A stretch of 64,000 bases of DNA, taken from NCBI GenBank assembly GCA_021442155.1, contig CM038222.1, forward strand, positions 61,726,266 to 61,790,265. Direction: 5' to 3'. The notes under the pieces were generated by a model. It searched no databases. It worked only from the letters and a program-made list of their open reading frames with translations, and had not been told where the DNA came from. This document shows positions 34,001 to 47,010 of this stretch, piece after piece (position 1 is the stretch's first letter; each line of letters begins with the position of its first letter). Made by a program: the position numbers and the translations under genes. Source of the stretch: Cymbidium sinense (lineage: Eukaryota; Streptophyta; Magnoliopsida; Asparagales; Orchidaceae).

Positions 34001-37000
34001 CATCAAACTAACTCCAATTTTCTTGAAATTTGGACTAACCTAATTTCAAAATATTCTAAATCTGCCCAAAGTTAGGGATGAATCATGGACCATCCATCTT
34101 GCATGTTTTAGATGGACGGTCCTGATTAAAACACTTGAGATCCCCTGATTTATACAATTAGAACCGCGAGTTTAATCCTGATCGTCCAATACTTGATCCG
34201 ACGGTCCAAGGAGAAACCGCATAGTGCCACCGGATGACATGACAAAGGATGTGATAACTTAAATAACCAATCCCATCGCGTCACATGAAAGCGCGCGCCG
34301 CATTAGCGGTCCACATGGCGCTGACAAGATTAGTATATAATTAGAGATTTAATTATCTAATAATCATAGTATCTTTAAAAATATATAACTAAATATAGAA
34401 AAATTAAAAAAATACAAACTTAAATGCATTTTGAAGATATTTCAAAGGGGAATAATATAAAATTAAGTTGAATTGATTTTGAATAGTAAAGTTCATGCAA
34501 TTAGGGTTTTATTGAGAATATAATTATATTAATTACTCCCTAATTATTCTATTGATTAATTCAAAACTTCTCAGGTATGTTCAGTGGGATGACTTCTACC
34601 TCTCCTAATTTTCTTAGAATTTATTAATGGTTTAATTAGGAGAATTGCTTGATTCATTCCCAATTACTCTTTTAGTTAATTAAATGATTAATTAACCTAT
34701 TAAATAGAGATAAATTTATTAATTAAGTTTGCTAATTATCTTAGAACAGTAAATGGACTTATAGAATGAGATTATGAGTTATTTCCCAAATATTTTCCCC
34801 TAAGTTTATTTCATTTGGATAAAAAATATAATTAAGGTGCAAAATAATTAAATAGTTTAATCACTTTATTAAATGGCTTAATTAATCAAAATTTTAAAAT
34901 CACATTAATTTGAATTTAATCAATTCCTTCTTGGGTAGAAACTTAGGTGTTCAATAACTTAAGTAGCTTAAGAAAATCATATCTAACCCATATGCATGGG
35001 AAGGGTTATGAAAGTACTTAAATTAAATCCTTTAGCTTAATTACTCATTAATTATGAGCCAAATGCATTAGGCCCCTTTCTTTCTTAGGTGCATTGCTGA
35101 TTTAAATTTCTTGCAATTTTATGTCATACATTGGCTCATAATTATTTGGTTAAATATGTTAAAGTAGTGTAGGTAAGGGATAATTAATGGACTTAATGTT
35201 AACCTAAAAAATATAAAATCAATCTAATGGTTCTAAAAATTAAACTAAAATAACATACACATGTGGGAGATGGGTTAGGACCAAACAAACCAACATTTCT
35301 AAATTCAAATCAAACTCAAAACAAAATCAAAATCTCTTTAAAATAATTTTGATTCACTTCAAATAATCTTATTTCATAAGATTGCCTTTAGGAATTAATT
35401 AGGGTAAATGAATTTACATGCTTTCATCACTTTGTTTCTTTCCTAGCATGCTAAATGTGTATGTCATATGAAAATCATGCATTCATGTCTTTAAAATAAA
35501 ATAAAATAAAATGAAATGTTTCTTTTATGTCAAATTGCATATTTTGGCTAAAGTAAGAATATGAATGGCTATTATTATTACTAAATCCAAAATTATTTTT
35601 AAAACTTATAAATCAAACATTATAAATGAAAGGTATGCTACTTATGATTACTTATGAGCTAGCATGTGAATATAATATTAAGATGTGCATGACGTGACTT
35701 TCCTTCTCTTCTCTTTTAGCATAATTTTGAATAGGATTTGCAAAGTGTATAATTTATTTGAAGAGAACACAACACTTGTTTAAATCCATTCCTATTCATT
35801 CCTATGTTATTATTTAAGAAGGGTCTTTACATTTGCACATGTAAATTAAACAATCAATAAATCAAACAAACATAAACTTTTTGCATGTCTCTTTTTCCAT
35901 TCATTTTTTTGTACATGCTCATGTATTTAAGAAAAGTGGTATATTAGTCTAGACATCCAGTTCGAGGTTTTAAGTAGCCCCAAGTAGGTCTGTACCTTAC
36001 ACCCCGGTGTAGAAAATAATGGCGCCACTCACTTATGTCTTTCATACATGTAAATGTGCATATGAATAATGGATAAAAGAACCCCTCTACTTAACAAAAT
36101 CATGCATACATGAAACATTCCAAAATTTTCTTAAGCAATTTCTTTTAGCATTCATCATTAAGGTGTGCTAACACTTCCATTTGTATGTATGCTTGATTCA
36201 TCCATATATGTTACACATGTTGGAAAGAAATAAAGTGTTTGTGTATTTTGTGATAGTAATTCACTTTATTTAATCTTAAAATGCCTTTCTTTTGAATAGG
36301 TTTGTTTAGAAAATTTCTAGGATTACTTAAAGCACATAAAAAACATTCACTAAACAAAAATCAATAATGAATCTACCTTAGAAACAACTTAAGGTAGGGA
36401 GGAAAGAGAAGTCATCTTCTCTTTTCCTCTCTTTGCAACACTTAGTAATTAATTATAGGTTAATTCAGACCAAAATAAATTATCAAATAAAATCAACCAA
36501 ATTAACTAAATCACTTAAATGAAATCACCCTAAAAGTTGAACCCTTTCATACTTAGAAAATTTAAACTTTAAAGCCTAACTAAGACACACCACAATTGCC
36601 ATAAATGACACACACATTAGGCTAAGTCACCATTTCTAGTCCTATGTTAGGGCGATGCATGATTTGATGTTTGATTTTATTTTGAGATGATGTTTTAGTC
36701 TAATGTTAGGGTGCATATGGGTAGACTGAATGGTAGGATAATCTTAGTCTAATCAATGTCTTATGCTTAAGGCTTGTAATAAAATATAAATACTTTTTTG
36801 TGCAGTTGCTTATACCTAGCATAATCCAAAATAGGCAATTGGACTTGGTTACCCATGTGTGGGGTGCTAAGTCAATTTATTCATATACATGCTTGGGATT
36901 GTGTGTGGTTTACTTAGCTAATATCTATTTTTTGCGTTTTAGTTAGATTTACTTTTTTTCATTTTCATGTAATTTTGCAATTAAGATTTGGAATGATTGT

Positions 37001-37085
37001 TATGAGATTAGGATGAACATTGGTCATAAGACTATATCTTATGTACCATGTGAAGCCTTTGGAGCAACCACATTCCAACCAACCA

Positions 37086-37135
37086 AAAGAAGAAAGAAGA
37101 AAGAAGAAAGAAGAAAGAAGAAAGAAGAAAGAAGA
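37086..37135 (+). repeat. (GAAGAAA)n microsatellite
   Basis: About seven units of the 7-mer in LTR copy 1. The equivalent place in copy 2 (about 56845-56880) has fewer, imperfect units. Confidence 0.9.
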
Positions 37136-38173
37136 TGAAGAAATGAAGAATGAATACCCCCCATAACATGAATTTCTTCTTAATTATAATTAATTTATTT
37201 ATAATACGGGTTGTATAAGGGTGGAGCTTGGCTACCCAATTTATTTATTTTGGATTTATGTGGTGGAGCTCAACCACAAATGGCCTCTTATTCTTTTGCG
37301 CTAGCTTTATAAATTATTTGATGTTTGTTTAGCTTGTGCATTAAGATGAAATATTTTCCTAGTTTCTTCCTTGCTTTGATGAATGGCTTGGATGATGATT
37401 GGGCTCTTAGGAAAATTAAATTTTCTATCCAACTAATCAATTGAAATTAAAAATAAATAACTCATAACCTCACATAAAGCCTAGGTTATAAAACAAGATA
37501 AAAGAATTAGCAACCCCTTAGTTGGATGTTGTATGTTTTCACATCATGCATAAAAAGCATCTTATTTCACTCTTGTTATGGAGGGATTCCACCTTTTCCA
37601 GAGAACTCGGCTTGACCTTTGAGAGCCATGGTGGAAATACACCTCTTGTTCTTGCTGATTTTGGCCCATAATCTAATTTCTCATGCATTAGGCATATGAA
37701 TCTTAAAGCCTGTGTCAAATTTATTGTCCAAAATGAAAATAAAACATAACAAAATTTATATTAGATTTAAGTTGTTATGCATGCCCTACATGATCTAGTC
37801 TCTTAGGGAGTGTGTTTAAGGACTTAGTCTCTTTCTAAATAAATAACAACCTAGTTATCTTGCAAAAGCACATGACTTGCCTACATGTATTTAAAATCGT
37901 AGGGAGAGTTAGTTGGCGACCACCCCCTGGCGGTTGTAAGTCTAACAGTCGGGTGGTTTATTCTATCTTATGAAGGTAAACCAAACACCTATTTTCATCT
38001 TAAATTTACGTCGTGCTTTGGCCATCACTAAATCTTTTAAGTTAGGTTGCTTCCTTCCAAAGCATAAATCCAAACCTCTTAGACATTTTCGTGATATTTT
38101 ATACGAATCCAAGACTATCTTTCTTTTCTATTGGCACTTAGTTTATTTCATCCTTAAGCTAAGCTGACTAACA

Positions 38174-40705
38174 TCCTTTAAGTTTTAGGACTTCACCTGA
38201 GTCTTCCTTATTGTTCCCAATAGGTGAAAATAAAAAAAAAAATAAATAACTTCCTTCTTACCATTTTTATGGTAAGGAAAGGTTCATGTCGAAAATGATG
38301 AAAAATAAATCCTTTACAAAAATATCAATTTCCAAAAACACTTTTCCAAAATGAACATAATAAAATGTTTGCACAAAAATTTTTATAAATCACCCTTATC
38401 TAATAATTTTCATAATTATTATTTGTAGGATCATTTCAAAATAAAATCCAAAATCATATTTTCAAAAATCACAAATGAACATCTTCATCTAATTTATTGA
38501 ATGAAGATTTCATTTTCAAAAATAAAATTCAACAATCATCTCTTTTTAAAAAATAAATTCCAGAATCATATTTTTCAAAAGCACAAATGAATATATTCAT
38601 TCAATTTATTGAATGAAGATTTCATTTTTCCAAAACAAAATCAACAATCACATTTCCAAAAATAAAATCAACAATCATTTTTTCAAAAAAAATTAAAATC
38701 CAAAATCATCTTTTCAAAAAGCACAAATGAACATCTTCATTCAATTTATTGAATGAAGATTTCATTTTCAAAATAAAATGAATAATCATCTTTTCCAAAA
38801 AGAAAATCAACAAATCTCTTTCCAAAAACAAAAGAAACAATCATATTTTTAAAAAGCACAAATAAACATCTTCACTCAATTTATTGAATGAAGATTTCAT
38901 TTTCAAAACAAAGTCAAAATCACATTTTCAAAAAATCAAATCCAACACATTTTCAAAATAAAATTAACAAACATCTTTTCAAAATCAAAATTAACAATCA
39001 TCTTTTCAAAATTGAAATAACATTTGGATCTTTCATTTATCATACCCAAATTTGCAAAATGAAGATCCTCTCTTTCAAAAATCAAAATAAAAATCAAAAA
39101 TAAAAAAAATCAAAAACATATTTGAATTTCTTTAGCATACCTAAATTTGCTAAGAATCCTATTTTTAAAAATCAACAAAGTCAACAACACATTTGGATTT
39201 CCTTAGCATACCTAAATTTACTAAGAATCCTCTTTTTCAAAAATCAAGAAAAACAAAACAACATTTGGATTTCCTTAACATACCTAAATTTGCTAAGAAT
39301 CTTCTTTTCAAAATCATAAAAAAAACAAAACACATTTGGATTTCCTTAGCATACCTAAATTTGCTAAGAATCCTCTTTTCAAAATCAACAAAACACATAG
39401 ATTTCGCATGCCTAAATTTGTTAAGAATCCTATTTTAAAAAATCTTTTAACAAAAACAAAAATACATTTGGATTCTTCGTTTAGCATACCCAAATTTGCT
39501 AAATGAGGATTCCTTTTTCAAATTCACACATGATTCACAAATAAGCAAACAAAACAAGAAAAATTATTTTCAAACACCTCACCTTGCATACCCAAATTTG
39601 CTAAGTGAGTAAATTCCAAAATCACAAATCAAAACAAAATCAATTGACCCTTTACTTTAGCATACTCAAATTTGTTAAATGAAGGGTCCTCAAACAATCA
39701 AAAAAAAAAAAAATCAAATTCAAATATGAACATATGGAAGCATCAATCTCTCTAAAAATATTTGAACCCATTCTCAACATACACAAATTTGTTGAAAATG
39801 GATTATACATTCAAAAATCCCCTTTTCAATCAATTCAAAAATCTCTCTTCTAAATTCATTTGAGCCCCACTTACACTTTCAAGTTGTTGAGTGTGGGTTC
39901 AAATTCTAAAATCAAAATTAAAAAAAAAATCAACAAAGCAAGAAATATGATTCGAATTTATTTTTCAACCTTGCAGACTTTTAGTAAATTTTTAATCAGT
40001 TTCAGTTCAGTTTCAAATGACAGTACAACAATATGTGTTCACATTTCCTTTTGGGATGGACTTGGCCTTGGATCAGGCCAACCTCCCATAGTCTGACTTC
40101 GTCCACCTCATCCACTTTGGTTGAGGCTTTGAGGGGGTTAGGATCATGTGAGGGACCACCCTCATGACGGCCGGAGCGTGGTAGGTGAGCGGTCATCGAG
40201 TTATCATCGATTGAGACTCCCTCAAGAGGAAGGCGTGGCGTTCTCACAGTGATGCATGCTGACAGTGCCCAATTGTTCCCCTTCGCCCTTATGCGGGCTA
40301 GCACCCACTCATTGGCCTTCAGGGAAGGCTCCCGATTCAGTTGTCTCCTCCCTTTGAGATTGGGTCTAGTTCCCATACTTTGACCTAAGACTCGGCCTGA
40401 ACGCATGATCAAGCGGTATCATACCATAGCGAGTTGGAGGTAGTCGATTCTAGAGGAGTTGCTTAGGATGGTTTCCCAGTCATACAAGTTTCCACCCTCT
40501 CTGGATCGATAGAGAGGATATTAGGAGGATTTCACCTCCACCCAGCTGATTTAGGCTGCTCGGTTTCTTTGAGTGGAGCTTACGTACGATTAAAGTATGA
40601 GGCTTAGTTTGATTTGCATTCTATCATTCCCAGCAGTGTTGACAGATAGAGGGAGGCATGCACATCAATGCAAATTACTAGTGAGTGGTGGAGGACAAAT
40701 AGTCG
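38174..40705 (+). other. Long leader of family B element
   Basis: Between the first LTR and gag. It holds the hairpin array (38480-39901) and, at 40000-40700, less AT-rich DNA with no convincing plus-strand frame. The 136-residue minus-strand frame at 40002-40412 has no domain I recognise. No TGG-type primer-binding site is obvious after 38173. Confidence 0.6.
38480..39901 (+). repeat. Array of about 15 hairpin-forming repeat units
   Basis: Group 1, four units: ATCTTCATTCAA-ttta-TTGAATGAAGAT-type at 38481, 38593, 38733 and 38868, spaced 112-140 bases. Group 2, eleven units: about 10-15-base arms around a constant loop 'tacccaaatt' or 'tacctaaatt', at about 39026, 39124, 39195, 39267, 39338, 39399 (degenerate), 39470, 39579, 39646, 39766 and 39862 (changed loop). 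Arms differ between units but remain largely complementary, for example GGATCTTTCATTT with AAAATGAAGATCC and GACCCTTTACTTTAGCA with TGTTAAATGAAGGGTCC. Linkers are A-rich ('caaaatcaacaa'). Short frames here (38888-39438) are by-products. Confidence 0.85.
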
Positions 40706-42838
40706 GTGACCTCACTTGTCAACTTTCAGTCGGGCTACCCACACCGACCATCAGATCATCTTGATTGTACCCACCATGGAGAGGCTCTTATTGAGAGAGT
40801 CGTGCCTCCACCACACCGCTCTACTCCGCGCCCACCATCTCCTGTACATGTTCCATCATCTACTATTCTAGCAAAGTCCATGAAGGTCATATCGGGGGAG
40901 AAGAGAACCCTATTGGTGATCCGGTAATGGCCAAGAGATCCCATTCCATCTATTCCATCGACTGTGATGAGGTTGAGCTCTCCTGCTCGACTTTCTGCCC
41001 CAGTTGTGGTAAAGAAGGAATGATGACCTTGAAGTATAGTAGTCATTCCATCACCACCACCACCACCACTACAACAGGCTATGGAGATTGTAGCAGTAGT
41101 AGAGAAAGGAGGAGATAGTTCAGTCACCCCTATGGCCATAGATCCTTCTAGGAGTACCACTCCATCCAGATCCATTGACATCTAGGAGCATCTTTCTTCT
41201 AATGAGCATAGCCCTCATAGGGTTAGCTCTCCAGCAATAGCAGAGGTTAGATGTTTATCTATTCATGATGGTGATCCTACTTGCAGTCACCAATCTTTTA
41301 TACATTTCAATTGGAGATCCACTAGATGACATTGTAGCTCGGTATCTGTGGAGAAGTAGGAGATCTTAGGATATGCAGTTCAAATTAGAGATGAAAAGGT
41401 CAATTTTATCAATGAAGATGATGTTAGAGGATTGTGAGGGTACACATGGTAGACACCGGGGTTCCCTCCTATGATCAGAGTTTGGAAGGTCTTTGTGTCG
41501 AGCAAGAAGACAACCTACTCGACCTAACACCTCCTTCAGCAATTAAAGCAAAAGGATGAACAAATAGACAGGACGGGGAAGAAGCTTGAGATTTGCAAGC
41601 AACAGTCTTGGCACTTCAGAACCAAGCCCCGGCAGTGCATCCTACTATAACAAAGACTAGTTAGCCATAGTTGTTGCATGTCTTGGATCCAACCAAGACT
41701 TTTATAGTAAAGCGACGGCTGTATGGAAAGGTAGTGGATAGTACCTCAGAAAAAACATGAAAACCATGGTTGAGCGACAGTGAGAAGCATTGGCTCAAGC
41801 AGGAAGATCATCGGTTCCAAAGGGTAGACCCTACCGGAGGAATTTGATGCCATCCAATATCCTAAGGGTTTTGTGCCACTTCTTTCAAAAGCTTGATGGT
41901 AGCGGGAACCCAAATAGCGTGCATTTTGAGCCAACTATTGCAATCGATGGTAGTGATGCACTCTTTACTTTTGTCATAGCTTAGCATAGCCTTTGATTGG
42001 TATGCTAAACTCAATAGTTCGTGAAGACTTTCTTGAGTTAGAGCAACTCTTCATCAAGAGATTTGCTGGAGCTCAACAAAGGGTGACTGTAGGTGATCTC
42101 ATTGTGGCTCAATAACACCCTGGTGAGTCCCTCATTGATTATATTCTCAAATGGTGTAATTTGAGTATGCAATGTGAACCACAGCTATCTGAACAACACA
42201 CCATTGAAATTCTATTGAAGAATATTCATGGCCTGGTCACCTTCATGCTTAAAGATTTTACCATCAAAATATTTAAGAAGCTAACCAATAAGGAGGATAG
42301 CTCACAAGAAGAAGCCAAACAATTTCCTTTTTCAGACCAATCAACAAAGCCAAAGCCACAGAAAGCTTATGAGAAAAAGCTAGAGGCAGTGATAATAGTA
42401 GACAAGGGAAAGCAGCCGGCCAAAGAGTAGTATGAGAGATCTCATGCTCCATAGTCATCACTTTCGCCTCCTCTACCACCAGTATCATCAGCCATCATAG
42501 TAGCCTCCGACCTTCCCCTCCTCCTCAACCATATCCACGATGCGGTACACATACCCGGTAGCTACGATCGACCTACTCTTATGGATAAACAAAACAAACT
42601 ATATTCATTTAAGAGGGAGGTAAGGAAAATCTTTAAGAATCTCTTAAAGAAACCTAATTTTGAGCTACCCGAACCTATAAGGCCAAAGGAAGTGGGCAAA
42701 AGCAATGATCTTAACTTTTTTCCCTACCACCGCATGCTAGGTCATATTTTGGAGGATTGCTTTACATTCAAGGACTGGCTTGAGCATAGCTTCAAGATAG
42801 GTGCCATAGTTATCCCAAAGGAATACCTTGTAAAATAA
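40706..42838 (+). pseudogene. Ty3/gypsy gag, decayed
   Basis: Gag forms the virus-like particle. The N-terminal part (40706-41190) is Pro/Ser-rich and shows 'TPMAIDPSRSTTPS'. The core follows at about 41880-42290 in more than one frame: 'LDGSGNPNS', then 'FDWYAKLNS' after stops near 41982-41990, 'FLELEQLFIKRFAG', 'VTVGDLIVAQ', 'ESLIDYILKWCNLSM' and 'KNIHGLVTFMLKDFTIKIFK'. These match the order in plant Ty3/gypsy gag. A C-terminal block at 42581-42838 ('ELPEPIRPKEVGKSN', 'YHRMLGHILEDCF') matches the zinc-knuckle-like CxYHxxxGHxxxxC of Tat elements; the first Cys is Phe here. Several stops and shifts make it non-functional. Confidence 0.8.
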
Positions 42839-43780
42839 CCATCTAGTTCCATTAGGGTAATCCTTGGGGATACTTGCAATCCTTCAAAACTAAAGAAGGT
42901 TGGGATATCTCCTTATCCCGAACCTCTAGAAGATTGTGCCCAAAATCAAGAAACTTTCCTTGTTAGGTAGCTTCAGAACCTCCAACATCAGAGAAGGTTT
43001 GCAAGTTGTTCAAGACAACTTGGGGAAAGGAGCTCAGCCGGCGGCGGCCACTATGTCGCCAGGATAGCAGCACAATCATCGATGAGCCCAACCTTATCCA
43101 TAGTTGCACTTCATTGGTGACCTACTTTGCTAGCTCTTTCTAGTAGACATCTTGTATAAGTGGATGAGGGCATCAAATCCCTCACCTCTCTTACTTTACT
43201 AGATTTCTACTACGTACCTCCTTCAAAATCCAAAAAATCAAGGAATAAAGCTAGTTTGAATTACATCTTTATCACTTCTGATGGGTTGTCTAATTCTACT
43301 CTTACTGAAAACTCTTCAAGTCTAAACAATAATTATAACAACTCTGATTTTTCTTTTTTTTGATTCAAAGTTGGACCTTCCTTCTCTGAATACTACATGT
43401 TCACCTCTTGAGATAGACTTAAAATTATCTGATTCTGAGGGTCCTATAGGAGAAGGCAGGTGAGCGATGGCGGTAGAATCTTCCACTAACATGCCATAAA
43501 AGATCACCGAAGTCAACCTCCGTAGTGGCAAGGTTCTACCTCCTAGGGCAACACATCAAGATAAGGGGAAATAAGTCATTGGATCAGATGATCGAGAAGC
43601 CCCTCCACAGGATGCTCGACTATTGGATATGCTTGTGGAGGATCAAGCCAAGGTGGACTATAATGTCCTCTCTCACTTGAGAAAGTTGCCATCTAAGTTA
43701 AGCATATATGACACCCTTATCTTATCCAAGAAGATGAGGGAATACATTATTCCAGAGAAGCTCAAGGAGTCACTTTCATA

Positions 43781-44250
43781 TATGAAGACCTCCTACTAGG
43801 GGACATGGAGCACAACCGTCCCCTCTACATTATAGTGGACATGGGCAGATTTAGACTTTCTAGGGTTCTTATTGATCCAAGTGCATCGATGAACATTATG
43901 AGTCTAAAGACCCCCTTTTAAGGATCGACATCTCCACACTTTGAGGAGATCGGATGATGTTGAGAGGATTCAATGAACAAGGAGAGGGCTTTAGGTTCCA
44001 TAGTGTTACCTTTGGAGATAGGTGGAAGGCGAGATAAGTTCTATCATTGATTCAAATACTTCATTCTTGCTTTGCTCGATGGGCCTACATCAATAAGATG
44101 ATTCCATCCTTCCTCCTTCAATGCATTAAGTTCAGGAAGAATGAAATTGAATATTGTGTCAAAGGAGATGAAAAGTCATTTTCAATCAGAGAGGTTGAGA
44201 TATATGAAGATGCGACCTACTATCTTTCTCAAAACACCTTTTTCTCGTGA
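43781..44250 (+). pseudogene. Retrotransposon aspartic protease region, decayed
   Basis: Reads EDLLLGDMEHNRPLYIIV and then 'RVLIDPSASMNIMSL', the equivalent of the LIDxGAS active-site loop of Ty3/gypsy proteases, with Pro-Ser in place of the usual Gly. After stops near 43920 and 44047 it continues 'MLRGFNEQGEGALGS' (in another frame) and 'CIKFRKNEIEYCVKGDEKSF', as in the linker between protease and RT of Tat elements. Cleaves the polyprotein in intact relatives. Confidence 0.75.
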
Positions 44251-45265
44251 ACTTGGTCAACATTCAAATTTAGTTGCAAAAAAAAGCAAAAGAAGAAAAA
44301 TAAAAGAAAAATGAAAATTCAAGTGAACGAGAAAAGAACATTGAAGAAGAAGTAGAGCCTCATATCACATTGAACCCATAGTTCATTCCATCATATAGAC
44401 ATGTGGGTAGGATGACTCGACCTCCAGGGAGGCAGGAGAAATAGAGGGTCAGGGAGGGAAGACCCCCTGTTGGCCACACCAACAAGGGTTATGTTCCGTT
44501 CATAGGAGTACCCTACTATTCACATAGACTTGAATCCAACTGAGGATGAGTCTAATGTGATTAGCATACTCAACCCCTCGGTGGGTTTCATTTGAGGTGA
44601 CACTCGAGCAATGAAGACCAAGCCTCAAATAAAGCATGAATGTATTTGAATCAAATGTATGAAAACTATCGGGCAGTTAGGAACCTTAGCTCTAATCACT
44701 TTCTCTCAAAAGTTGAAGGTTTAGTAGTTAAGAAAGCCCCTAAGTCTTCCATGTCAAAGCCAAAGAGATTCTATTGGGATCATCATCCTCAAGTCCAAAA
44801 AATTGATGTAGGACTTGAGGATATTTCAAAAGAATTAATGGAATTACCTTTTGATTGGTACTTCTCCTTGTGTTCTTAATCTTGCAAAAAGGGTTTGATT
44901 CCTTATACATGGTCTTCGGAGTACTTCAATGGAACAAGCGAGGATGCATAATCAAGATCGAATAGAATTAGAGTGTGGGTCGATGATGATTGCTAGTTGT
45001 TACCAATCATGGTGTTCGATAGGTTCTTTTCACTAACTCTTATGAGGAATGTGTGTTTAGAAACTTCAGATGATCAGATGATCTCCAAATCAAAGATGCA
45101 CCACCATAATTTGAAGAGATCCATTCCAATTGACAAGCTTAAAGAAATCAACCTTAGGGATGGAAAATCATGCGACATACATTAGTTCGTTGCTGAATGA
45201 AGAAGAAACCAATGACTTAGTTAGGCTATTGATTGAGTTTAAGGACTGCTTTGCATGGAGCTATG
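44251..45265 (+). pseudogene. Linker between protease and reverse transcriptase
   Basis: Degenerate coding-like sequence in several frames (for example 44640-44879), with no named domain. A-rich 'aaaaaaagcaaaagaagaaa' tract at about 44278-44330. In related elements this part of the polyprotein is poorly conserved. Confidence 0.5.
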
Positions 45266-46560
45266 AAGAAATGCTCGGATCCTGACATAGCAGTCCACAA
45301 ACTAGCAATAGATCCTAGTGCTAACCATATCAAGCAAGCTCCTAGATGCATGCGATTAGAAATTGAACAATAGGTCATTTCTGAAGTCAAGAAATTGATC
45401 GATCTTTGGTTTCATCAAGAAAAATACCCTACCTGGTTAGCCAGTGTCATCCTAGTTAAGAAGAAGAATGGCCAAATTCATATGCATTGATTTCAGGGAC
45501 TTAAACAAGGCATGTCCTAAGGATGAGTTTCCTCTTCCTATACCAGAATTAATGGTGGACATCACCTCATCTCATGTAGTATTCTCCTTCATGGATGGAT
45601 TATATGGCTACAAGAAAATCAATATGGCCCCCCGAGGATGAAAGAAACATTACTTTTTGAACCCCGATCAAAATCTATTGTTATAAGGTCATGCCTTTCG
45701 ACCTTAAAAATGCTAGTGCTACATACCATCATGCCATGACTCAGATCTTCAATGAACTCATCCATCATCAGGTTGAGTGCTATGTTGATGATCTAGTAGT
45801 CAAAAAGCAAAGAAAAGGAAGACCATCTCTTTGACTTGAGTAGTTTTGAATGGTTAAGATAATATAACCTCAAAATGAATCCCAGTGTGCATTGAGTAAC
45901 TTAGAAAATTCCTTGGGTTTGTTGTCCAAACCAGGAATAGAAATAGATCCGAAAAGATCAAATCTATCTTAGAAATGCCACCTAAAGTTTAACTCAACTC
46001 ATCTTTCCAAGGGGTTGGCATATCTAAGATGCTTTATCTCCAACCTATCGGGAGATGCAAGCCATTTTCAGCACTTGTCAAAAGGATGCCAAGTTCAAGT
46101 GGGATGACAAGTGCTAATGCCTTTGAAGATATCAAGTAGTATTTGGTGAAGCCGAGTTCTAGCCTATCGGGCATGCCACTCTCTACACTTCTACATTGGA
46201 TGACTCTCTTGCTTTGTTGGCCCAAGCCAATGATGAAGGGAAGGAGAGTGCTCTCCACTACCTCATATCGTCGATCCCTGAAGTGAACTACCACCTATTG
46301 AAATATTGCCTAGCTTTGATCTTTGCATCCCAAAATCTATGACACTATATGCTTTCTCATAAGGTGAACTTGATCAGAACCAATCACTAATTATCTGACA
46401 TGGCCAACATTATGGACATTTGGTCCATGATTCTCTCGATTTAATATCATATTATGCGGTAAAAGGACAAGCACTGGCAAATTTCTTAGCAGCATACCCA
46501 CTTATTCTCTCTAGATGATCTCGATGAAATCATGTACTTAGGGGAGGTTGACAACCATAG
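45266..46560 (+). pseudogene. Reverse transcriptase and RNase H, decayed
   Basis: RT blocks in order: 'HKLAIDPSANHIKQAPR' (45297), 'WLASVILVKKKNGQIH' (about 45434), 'CIDFRDLNKACPKDEFPLP' (about 45485), 'FSFMDGLYGYKKINM' (about 45584), 'VMPFDLKNASATY' (about 45690) and the catalytic 'YVDDLVVK' (45781-45804). Frameshifts lie near 45483 and 45660, with an in-frame TGA near 45640. The RNase H-like part ('RCKPFSALVKRMP', 'LLAQANDEGKESALHYLI') runs in shifted frames to 46500. The region copies RNA to DNA in intact relatives. Confidence 0.85.
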
Positions 46561-47010
46561 TTAGGAGATGTATTTTGATGGTGTTGCTTTCTTTCATAAA
46601 GGAGAAGCACTATGATCTACTATTTTAGGAAAGGCTGGGGTAGGAATAATTCTCTTAACTCTAGACCACGATATGATGAGATTCTCATATTATCTCTCAA
46701 TCCTACAACAATGAAGTGAGTATGAGGCTTTGATTTGGGTCTAGAGTTAGCCATTACGGTGTCAAGAGCATCAACATCTATGGGAATTCTCATTTGGTCA
46801 TCAACCAAATTTTCTCTACAAGGTTCTCAAGCTAAACTTCATCATTACCACGAGTATACCATGAAGCTGTTGGCCCAAATTTTTGAAGTCACCATCTACA
46901 AGGTTCCCCGAGCAGAGAACATAGTAGATGCTTTGGCCAAACTTGCCAAGAATTGGCATGTCCGAGATGAGTCCATTCTAAGGTCCAAAATAGACAAGTC
47001 TATCCCTTAT
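46561..47010 (+). pseudogene. Second RNase H (archaeal-type, Tat lineage), decayed
   Basis: Blocks 'EMYFDGVAFFHKGEAL' (46568), 'GVGIILLTLDHDMM' (46635), 'SEYEALIWGLELAI' (about 46705-46750, with a shift), 'IYGNSHLVINQI' (about 46775-46810) and 'LHHYHEYTMKLL' followed by 'VPRAENIVDALAKLAKN' (46840-46950). The FDG, EYEA, GNSxLV and DALA motifs and the position before integrase fit the additional RNase H of Tat elements. The usual Asp of 'YGDSxL' is Asn here. Confidence 0.75.

Larger units (their letters stand above)
32072..38173 (+). repeat. Family B LTR copy 1
   Basis: Matches 51096-57785 and 58428-64000 along its length. Candidate ends are TGTTAG (32250) and CTAACA (38168-38173), an inverted pair as expected for an LTR. 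It contains runs of short 'caaatcaattccaa' phrases (32300-33000), a TTGAC-rich stretch (33120-34000), a hairpin at 34087-34122, a (GAAGAAA)n tract, and no gene. Compared with copies 2 and 3 it lacks about 0.9 kb between 'ctaaatctgcccaaag' (34060) and 'gggatgaatcatgg' (34075). Confidence 0.75.

Noticed and set aside
38480..39901. CRISPR-like regular repeats
   Set aside because: Units are degenerate, spacers are A-rich and similar to one another, and the setting is a plant retrotransposon leader.
40002..40412. 136-residue minus-strand frame in the family B leader
   Set aside because: No recognisable domain, antisense to gag-pol and in a decayed element. An antisense gene is not supported.
40756..41181. 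141-residue minus-strand frame opposite gag
   Set aside because: Shadow of the Pro/Ser-rich gag N-terminus; the Gly-rich run is the complement of a (CAC)n tract.
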